From Candidatus Peregrinibacteria bacterium (GTDB taxonomy: Bacteria > Patescibacteriota > Gracilibacteria > UBA1369 > LOWO2-01-FULL-3): a stretch of 64,000 nucleotides of DNA. A program made the position numbers and the translations under genes. Under the pieces are notes generated by a model. The model worked only from the letters and a program-made list of their open reading frames with translations. It was not told the DNA's origin and did not search any database. Below are positions 58,350-64,000 of the stretch, piece after piece (the stretch's first letter is position 1; each line of letters begins with the position of its first letter). The stretch spans positions 1 to 64,000 of the forward strand of contig JABILX010000007.1 of the NCBI GenBank assembly GCA_018654255.1, in the 5' to 3' direction.

Positions 58350-60344
58350 ATGGACAAAATTTCAGAGTGGATTACGAAGACTATTGAGCAAGGAGACGAT
58401 CGCCCAATAAGCACGACAAACCTTAATAAGGGCAAAAAATCTAAGAAAAAGAACAATAAAAAACCCTATCAACAAAAGAAGGGTTCTTCGCAACAACCAC
58501 AAAAACAAAAACAACCACAAAAAAAACCACGCCACCAACAAAAAAAACCACAACCACAACGCCAACAACCCCAGAAATCAAAACCTGGAAGAAGGCACAA
58601 AGTCGATAAACCAAAAACTAACAAAGGCAAATCAAACAAGCCTTTGCTCTCAAACTTCAAAGGTCTCCGTGTCATTCCGATCGGAGGATTGAACGAAGTT
58701 GGGAAAAACTGCATGGCATTCGAATATAATCAGACTGGCCAGCCAAAAGACAAAGAAATCATCGTGGTAGATATGGGATTCCAATTCCCAGAAGAGGACA
58801 TGCTAGGTGTCGATTATGTCATCCCAGATTCAACTTATCTCGAAGAAAATAAGAGACACATCAAAGGAATCCTTATTACACATGGCCATCTCGATCATAC
58901 AGGTGGACTAGCTTATTTATTGCCAAAATTAAACTTCCCACACGTTTTCGCGACAAGACTGACAAAAGGTCTGATCGAAGAAAGAATAAAGGAATTTAAA
59001 ATTGAAAAACAAACAAAGATTTCCAAGATTGACCCAGATAAATCAATTCAACTAGGTCACTTCAAAGTAGATTTCTTCAGGGTTGCACATTCAATTCCAG
59101 ACGCAGTTGGTCTAATAATATCAACTCCAGAAGGAAAATTAGTGCATACAGGAGATTTCAAATTTGACGCCTCTCCGTCAGGAAACCAAAGAGTGGCAGA
59201 TATCAAAAAGATAGAAGCCCTAGGTTCTCAAAACGTTCTAGCTCTTTTCTCAGACTCAACAAATGCCCTCAAGCCAGGACACACAATGTCAGAATCAGAA
59301 GTGGGCAAAAATCTAGAAGACGTTATTAAACAATCGAAAGGACGAATCATCATAGCATCATTCTCATCTTTGATAGGAAGAATCCAGCAAATATTTGAAT
59401 ATGCAGAAAAGGCAAATAGAAAAATTTATATCTCAGGACGAAGCATGGAGAACAATATAAAAATCGCTCTAAAATTAGGAGTATTAAAAATCAAAACGAA
59501 TCAAATTGCCAACATTAAGAAGTTAAAAGAAGCAAAAGACGACGAAGTAATAGTGCTAACTACAGGTTCTCAGGGAGAAGCAGTCTCAGCGCTAACAAGA
59601 ATTTCGCTCCAGGAGCACCAACACATTCGCATCAAAAAAGGAGATACGGTTGTAGTATCAGCAAGCCCAATTGTTGGGAATGAACGTTCAATATTTACAG
59701 TGGTAAACAATCTTTGCCTCCTCGGCGCAAAAGTGATTCACAGCCAAATAATGGACATTCACACGTCTGGACACGGATACAGAGATGAGTTAACACAGAT
59801 GATGAAAATGGTTAGGCCAAAATATTTCGTCCCAATTCATGGAGAGTATTTTATGCGCCAAGCCCACAAAGAACTCGCAACAAAAAACGGCATCCCCGAA
59901 GAACGTTGCGTCATGATGAGAAACGGCTTTGTTCTCGAAATATCACACAGCCAATTAAAACTTTCAAAAGAAAAAGTTCCAGCAAGCTACATCCTGATCG
60001 ATGGCCTCGGTGAAGGAACGATAGGTTCTCAAGTAATGGTAGATAGACAAAAAATGTCTCTCAACGGAATCATCGTGATCACACTTGAAGTGAACAGAAA
60101 AACACGCAAACTCAAAGCGGCACCAAACGTAATGTCGAGAGGATTTATGTATATGCACGAATACGAAGTGATTACAGCTGAACTCGCAAAACTGGTTGAA
60201 CAATCATACAAAGACTTCATAGCGAAACGCCCAAAAGCAGATAGAAAAGAAGTAAAGAAATACATCGTGGGCGTAGCAGACCGCTACACAAGGCAGACAC
60301 TAGAAAGAAAACCTCTGATCATGCCATTGGTATTCGAAGCATAG
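58350..60344 (+). CDS. rnj: ribonuclease J
   Basis: 664 aa. Metallo-beta-lactamase/beta-CASP ribonuclease with 5' exo- and endonuclease activity. Residues 1-100 are an unusual Gln/Lys/Pro-rich basic extension, likely disordered and RNA-binding. Core: VIPIGGLNEVGKN, VVDMGFQFPEEDMLGVDYVIPD, catalytic THGHLDHTGGLAYLL, HTGDFKFD, beta-CASP GRSMENNIKIA, TTGSQGEAVSALTRI, DIHTSGHGYRDEL and FVPIHGEYFMRQAH. C-terminal domain YILIDGLGEGTIG...SRGFMYM. AGGA five bases before ATG supports the start. Confidence 0.95.
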   Translation: MDKISEWITKTIEQGDDRPISTTNLNKGKKSKKKNNKKPYQQKKGSSQQPQKQKQPQKKPRHQQKKPQPQRQQPQKSKPGRRHKVDKPKTNKGKSNKPLLSNFKGLRVIPIGGLNEVGKNCMAFEYNQTGQPKDKEIIVVDMGFQFPEEDMLGVDYVIPDSTYLEENKRHIKGILITHGHLDHTGGLAYLLPKLNFPHVFATRLTKGLIEERIKEFKIEKQTKISKIDPDKSIQLGHFKVDFFRVAHSIPDAVGLIISTPEGKLVHTGDFKFDASPSGNQRVADIKKIEALGSQNVLALFSDSTNALKPGHTMSESEVGKNLEDVIKQSKGRIIIASFSSLIGRIQQIFEYAEKANRKIYISGRSMENNIKIALKLGVLKIKTNQIANIKKLKEAKDDEVIVLTTGSQGEAVSALTRISLQEHQHIRIKKGDTVVVSASPIVGNERSIFTVVNNLCLLGAKVIHSQIMDIHTSGHGYRDELTQMMKMVRPKYFVPIHGEYFMRQAHKELATKNGIPEERCVMMRNGFVLEISHSQLKLSKEKVPASYILIDGLGEGTIGSQVMVDRQKMSLNGIIVITLEVNRKTRKLKAAPNVMSRGFMYMHEYEVITAELAKLVEQSYKDFIAKRPKADRKEVKKYIVGVADRYTRQTLERKPLIMPLVFEA

Positions 60345-60352
60345 AAAAATCA

Positions 60353-61171
60353 CTACTGCCTCTTTCTCCACCCAAAAGGTGGTCTCATCTCAACAGTAAA
60401 AGAAAATCTGCCTCTATTTGTGATTTTCAGTTCTGAAGATAGCCCAGTTATAGAAAACGCAAGAGTAGATTCTGTAGCTAGGCCAGGGATAAGATTTAGA
60501 ATTCTTCTCTTGGCATCCTTGGAAGGATCTTTATCCATACTAAAAGTTTCGTCCTTATCAATATATTGACTGGGACTACCATCATTAAAATTAAACAAAA
60601 AACGATCATCACCAGTTGCAACAGCTGTGCCAATTTCATCGCCCCTCCCATTAAAAAACACAAAAGATGGGGTACGAGACTCTTGGTACTGCTCATGAGG
60701 TCTAAAAGTAGCGGAGTTGCTGGTAGCCAAAGTGTGTCTAACAACACCTCCTTCCTTAGATTCAGCCTTTTTAGAAGGAGCATCAGATGTTTCCTCGATC
60801 CGATAATAGGTACCGTTTTTACCGCGATTCAAAATAGCAAAATCAGGGTGTCCATCTTTTTGATCAAACCCAGTAGTGATAAGAGCTTGGTCCCTAGACA
60901 TATGCTTATACCCTTCTTCTCCAATAAATTCTTCAGTAAATACAGGATGATTACGCCCTATCATAAAAGCTCCACCAGGAAGTTCTTTGACACTACCAGA
61001 TCCAGCGCCTCTAACAAATAACTTGCCAGGTTGAGGCGAAAACAAAGTCAAAATATGATATGTCCCAGAATACAACTTCAACTGAGTCTTGCCTGGGTAA
61101 ACACTAATCGGCCTAAGGGCATCAGCAGCCTCTAAGTCATGAGGGGTAGGATGTTCAACACCACTATTCAT
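60353..61171 (-). CDS. FHA-domain-like protein
   Basis: 272 aa. Residues ~60-135 read as a forkhead-associated phosphothreonine-binding domain: GGAFMIGRNHP (conserved Gly-Arg), YKHMSRDQALIT (conserved Ser after His-Met, with Arg), then AILNRGKNGTYYRIEE (the N-G-T/S-Y motif). The rest has a polar linker (SKKAESKEGGVVRH) and a beta-rich C-terminal part. No membrane segment. Suggests phospho-dependent binding, but no Ser/Thr kinase is in the window. Convergent with rnj, 8 bases apart. Confidence 0.65.
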   Translation of the reverse strand: MNSGVEHPTPHDLEAADALRPISVYPGKTQLKLYSGTYHILTLFSPQPGKLFVRGAGSGSVKELPGGAFMIGRNHPVFTEEFIGEEGYKHMSRDQALITTGFDQKDGHPDFAILNRGKNGTYYRIEETSDAPSKKAESKEGGVVRHTLATSNSATFRPHEQYQESRTPSFVFFNGRGDEIGTAVATGDDRFLFNFNDGSPSQYIDKDETFSMDKDPSKDAKRRILNLIPGLATESTLAFSITGLSSELKITNRGRFSFTVEMRPPFGWRKRQ

Positions 61172-61259
61172 AAAAATTAATTAATTTCTACTTACATTTC
61201 CAGGTCGATTATAACACAAAACTCGCAAAATAGCAATCCGTGAGGACGGGTGAAACTTT

Positions 61260-61344
61260 TGGTGGGCAGGGAGGGATTCGAACCCCCGTAGGCGGAGCCA
61301 GCAGGTTTACAGCCTGCCTCATTTGACCACTCTGATACCTGCCC
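61260..61344 (-). tRNA. tRNA-Tyr (GTA)
   Basis: 85 bases, minus strand. Acceptor GGGCAGG/CCTGCCC, anticodon stem GCAGG/CCTGC with loop CTGTAAA (anticodon GTA), a long class II variable arm (TGGCTCC...GGGG region), TpsiC loop GTTCGAATC, encoded CCA. Another GUN-anticodon substrate for queuosine modification. Confidence 0.96.
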
Positions 61345-61406
61345 ATAATTGCTCGAACATTCTTGCACAACAAAATCTCACAAACAAGAGAAAAACAAAA
61401 TACTTT

Positions 61407-61901
61407 CTATCTATAATTCCCAAAATCAAGTGGCACTTTCAGGCTCTCATCTGCTCTTAACAAAGCAATAATAGCCTGCAACCCATCGATAGATGAAGAA
61501 CTAACTCTCACAATTTCACCTTGAATAGTGGGCTTAGCTTTCGGAAACGCATCTTTTATCATTTTCGAAATTTTCTTCTCAGTCTCCTGATCAAGAGCCT
61601 TGATCAACTTCATTTCCTGCCTCACCCTCATACCACCAATCTCCTCGATTTTCTGCCTATCCAAAATTTTAGGAGACACTCCTCGCCCAAGCATCTTTTG
61701 CACCAAAACTCCATAAACAGCCTCAATATGAATCTCGCCCTGCGCAGTTACCTTGATAAAATCATCCCCGAGATCGATCTCAATTCCCGAATTCTTCAGA
61801 TCATATCTATTCAAAGCCTCTCTCTTTGCCTGATCGACAGCATTTATCAACTCTTGAAGATCGAACTGAATCGAAATGTCCATTGAATGTTCTTTTGCCA
61901 T
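61407..61901 (-). CDS. yajQ: YajQ-family nucleotide-binding protein (DUF520)
   Basis: 164 aa, the usual length. Motifs: MDISIQFDLQELINAVDQAKREALNRYDLKNS, GIEIDLGDDFIKVTAQ, VSPKILDRQKIEEIGGMRVRQEMKLIKALDQETEKKISKMIKD, KPTIQGEIVRVSSSSIDGLQAIIALLR, all strongly conserved in YajQ, two tandem RRM-like folds. Binds nucleotides or c-di-GMP/tRNA in studied bacteria. Starts 61901 or, five codons in, at MDISIQF; the family consensus favours a residue near MDISIQF but the first ATG is kept. Confidence 0.93.
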   Translation of the reverse strand: MAKEHSMDISIQFDLQELINAVDQAKREALNRYDLKNSGIEIDLGDDFIKVTAQGEIHIEAVYGVLVQKMLGRGVSPKILDRQKIEEIGGMRVRQEMKLIKALDQETEKKISKMIKDAFPKAKPTIQGEIVRVSSSSIDGLQAIIALLRADESLKVPLDFGNYR

Positions 61902-62045
61902 AAAGAAAAAGTTAAAAAATTCAAATTAATTGTATCACAAAAAAAACGAACAACTTTTCGATTGCTATATTGCCGTATGTCTGCCAATTAGGTAGAATGT
62001 TCCCCAGAACTTTAAAATATAAAAAACATCCAGTAAAAAATCTGT

Positions 62046-63767
62046 ATGAACGATTTAACCGAATTAATTATGATAGTGTCTATAGTTGTTGGGGTAGTAT
62101 TATTTGCTGTGCTTTTTTCTCGAACATCAGCTTTGCGAAAAGAACTAGAAGAAATCAAAGCCACTCACCTTCCACACGCCGCACGTGCCGAACACAAAGA
62201 ACCAGCGCAAACTCATCAAGTTCATAGAGAAGAAAAATCAGAACCAGGCGCTTTCGAACTTTTGATCCAATGGCTAAGGAAAGATTGGCTCATGAAGCTA
62301 GGAGCATTATTCGTATTGCTCGCTATAGTTTGGTTTGTAAGGTACGCATTCATAAATGATTGGATTGGAGAAATGGGAAGAGTTGCTATCGGACTAGTTG
62401 TTGGAGCTGGGATATTGATCGGTGGATATTTTCAAATTCATAAAAGACCAGTTCCGGGACAAGTTTTACTCGTGCTTGGAACGACAGCAATTTTGTTCAC
62501 GGTTTTCATCGCTCGTAATTCATATGATTTATTCACACCACTAACAGCATTGGCCATCATGGCATTTGTAGTTGTTTTAATAGCCTCGGTAGCTGTTATG
62601 AATAAATCCTTAGCGGTCGCAGTGACGGCGTTATTAGGAGGCCTTGCAGCTCCAATCCTGACCAACAACCCAGATGCCAATATCCTATTTCTGAACGTAT
62701 ATCTGTTTTTGTTGAATTGTGGGGTTTTTGTAATGGTTGCATTGAGAGGTTGGAGAGTGCTTCTACTGCTCGCATTAATAGCAACAGGCATATATATCGA
62801 ATCGGTAGGAACTTTCAGTGGGGCGATCGCGGACTCATTGGTTTGGTTATTCATGGGGCTATTTTATGGGCTATTTTTCATTGGAACGTCGTCGGCAATT
62901 TTACATTCAAAAAAAGTGAATTTAAGCGATATCGCAACAATAGTCATTACTGTTCTGCTCGGAATTTTTTGGGTTGCAGAGTACGTGCCAGTTGAATGGC
63001 AGAGTATGGTTCTTGCAGTTGCGGTAGTTTTTGCAGGAATTGTTAATTTCATATCTTTGCAAATTGGAGCACCCAAAATCAGCACTTATCTGACGGGCTT
63101 AGCGGCAATCGGTTTACTAGGAGCAGCAACAGCTTTCGAACTGGAAGGAGCTGCATTGACCATCGCATTGTCATTAGAGGTATCAGCTGTAGTGTCGATA
63201 ATCAGATATGTTATTGACGACCACAAAGCAGCTCTCACAACTTCATTACTCCAAGTTGTTCCTATAATGCTTGCTATCTCAAGCCTACAGAAATGGCGAG
63301 GAGTAACCCTTTTTAACGAGGATTTCTTCGTATTATTAATTGTTGGAATTTCACTGGTAGCAACAGCATTAATGATTCAAAGCCTGTCGGTTCACACGCA
63401 AGACGAACAAAAAAAGAAGACGATAAGTGGGATCACAATCTTTCACAGTGTTGCATCAGGAATCCTCTTGTTAGCAATAATTTGGAGAGGATTAGAAGTC
63501 ATCATGAATACGAGCAGTGCTGCTCACGGAACAGCCTTGGTTATCTATACGGTGATAGCTCTCATTTTCTTCTTTGGAGGACTATTAACGGAGAAAAAAA
63601 CAATCAAATTACTAGGGCACATTGCGCTGATTTTAGTAATTCTTAGATTAAGTTTCGTTGAAATTTGGGATATGGATTTGATTGCACGAACGATAACATT
63701 TGTAATAATTGGAATTCTATTAATTACAACTGCCTTCTTCCAAAAGAAAAGCAGTCATAACAAATAA
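62046..63767 (+). CDS. DUF2339 polytopic membrane protein
   Basis: 573 aa with about 17-18 hydrophobic segments. N-terminal membrane helix followed by a short coiled coil (SALRKELEEIKATHLP) and a His/Glu-rich linker, then WLRKDWLMKLGALFVLLAIVWFVRYAFINDWIGEMGRVAIGLVVGAGILIGGYF, the typical entry to DUF2339 proteins, then repeated helix blocks (LALIATGIYIESVGTFSGAIADSLVWLF; GLAAIGLLGAATAFELEGAALTIALSLE). Function unknown. Followed after 6 bases by a secreted protein gene; DUF2339 genes often pair with a DUF3999-type secreted protein. Confidence 0.85.
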   Translation: MNDLTELIMIVSIVVGVVLFAVLFSRTSALRKELEEIKATHLPHAARAEHKEPAQTHQVHREEKSEPGAFELLIQWLRKDWLMKLGALFVLLAIVWFVRYAFINDWIGEMGRVAIGLVVGAGILIGGYFQIHKRPVPGQVLLVLGTTAILFTVFIARNSYDLFTPLTALAIMAFVVVLIASVAVMNKSLAVAVTALLGGLAAPILTNNPDANILFLNVYLFLLNCGVFVMVALRGWRVLLLLALIATGIYIESVGTFSGAIADSLVWLFMGLFYGLFFIGTSSAILHSKKVNLSDIATIVITVLLGIFWVAEYVPVEWQSMVLAVAVVFAGIVNFISLQIGAPKISTYLTGLAAIGLLGAATAFELEGAALTIALSLEVSAVVSIIRYVIDDHKAALTTSLLQVVPIMLAISSLQKWRGVTLFNEDFFVLLIVGISLVATALMIQSLSVHTQDEQKKKTISGITIFHSVASGILLLAIIWRGLEVIMNTSSAAHGTALVIYTVIALIFFFGGLLTEKKTIKLLGHIALILVILRLSFVEIWDMDLIARTITFVIIGILLITTAFFQKKSSHNK

Positions 63768-63773
63768 ATAAAA

Positions 63774-64000
63774 ATGAAAACTATTTTAAAACGCACACTG
63801 GCGGCCGCAATGGCCTTGATGATCACCGGATTGTTTCTCACAACCGCTCTGGCTTCTTCAATTAAGGAAATCCAAGAAGAAAATGATTTGACCAGTTATC
63901 GCACGTTGTATGACGTGACCCCAGTCGAGATAACCGTTCCAACCAGAATAAAAGTGACCCTTCCAAACTTACAGAATTATGGAGTGGCTGTAATCGAAAA
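63774..64000 (+). CDS. secreted protein, N-terminal part (possible DUF3999)
   Basis: Runs off the window; 75 residues visible. Clear cleavable signal peptide: basic KTILKR, hydrophobic LAAAMALMITGLFLTTALA, cleavage likely after ALA before SSIKEIQ. The mature start is beta-rich (YDVTPVEITVPTRIKVTLPNL). Six bases after the DUF2339 gene, so cotranscribed; that pairing suggests a DUF3999-like protein but too little is visible to confirm. Confidence 0.75.
   Translation, partial: MKTILKRTLAAAMALMITGLFLTTALASSIKEIQEENDLTSYRTLYDVTPVEITVPTRIKVTLPNLQNYGVAVIE

Noticed and set aside
56843-58456. Long N-terminal membrane extension of MurD from the most upstream start
   Set aside because: The extra 72 residues are low-quality hydrophobic sequence overlapping the promoter region of the divergent rnj gene; family homology starts at MDQRSKIAVIGFG (58240).
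1-64000. UGA recoded as glycine (Gracilibacteria-type code)
   Set aside because: RF2 is intact, and several conserved genes (dxr, ispDF, the exonuclease) end naturally at TGA with correct C-termini.

Overview
The window looks like a chromosomal piece of a small-genome, AT-leaning bacterium of the Patescibacteria (CPR) type, possibly of the Peregrinibacteria/Gracilibacteria side. This placement is inference from gene content: lone TrbC/VirB2-like pilin, TrmB-type regulators, long CxxC-rich zinc-ribbon proteins, FtsA/FtsZ with FemX and MurD, RNase J, KhpA and many small membrane or acidic proteins of no known family. UGA is read as stop (dxr, ispDF and the 5'-3' exonuclease end in TGA, and a full-length RF2 is present), so it is not one of the UGA-recoding lineages. 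Genes are densely packed, often with 4-base overlaps or overlapping 3' ends, and no stretch over 300 bases is empty.

Layout. 1-3.9 kb: MEP isoprenoid genes (ispG end, dxr, fused ispDF, ispE), split by one small antisense gene. 3.9-7.4 kb: recR, then two tandem paralogous cysteine-rich, acidic, membrane-anchored proteins under near-identical promoters. 7.4-12.8 kb: pdxT-pdxS (PLP synthesis), a TrmB-like regulator divergent from a 544-aa CxxC protein, and an acidic helical protein. 12.8-25.5 kb: carB, YgjP-like metallopeptidase, DHH phosphoesterase, queG, two-gene 2-oxoacid:ferredoxin oxidoreductase, PduO-type cobalamin adenosyltransferase, DUF5665 and thrombospondin-3-like proteins, AMMECR1-Memo, lgt. 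25.6-32.7 kb: CPA2 antiporter, a helical-repeat/caspase-like protein, a methyltransferase-like protein, and a 1.3-kb segment with two small membrane proteins between a tRNA-Asp gene and a rearranged tRNA-Asp-like copy. 32.7-43.2 kb: glycosyltransferase, DciA-like protein, rpsP-khpA, pilin-like protein, 5'-3' exonuclease, ftsA, ftsZ, femX-like gene, CapA-family fusion. 43.3-48.2 kb: a two-gene unit ending in a 1510-aa protein. 48.2-58.2 kb: peptide deformylase, RelE/RHH toxin-antitoxin pair, prfB, lipid-linked-glycan flippase, second TrmB-like regulator near a second 550-aa CxxC protein, murD with two membrane proteins. 58.3-64 kb: RNase J, FHA-like protein, tRNA-Tyr, yajQ, DUF2339 protein, start of a secreted protein.

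The most interesting items are: (1) the duplicated TrmB / CxxC-protein module, each with its own inverted-repeat operator candidate; (2) the rearranged tRNA-Asp-like RNA with two hairpins inserted between D arm and anticodon arm, flanking a small gene cassette; (3) the helical-repeat protein with a His/Cys caspase-like domain; (4) several genes whose -10 box lies exactly 6 bases before ATG, implying leaderless mRNAs; (5) palindromic 29-bp tandem repeats running into the flippase start codon. Homologies are by eye from motifs; no database search was possible.
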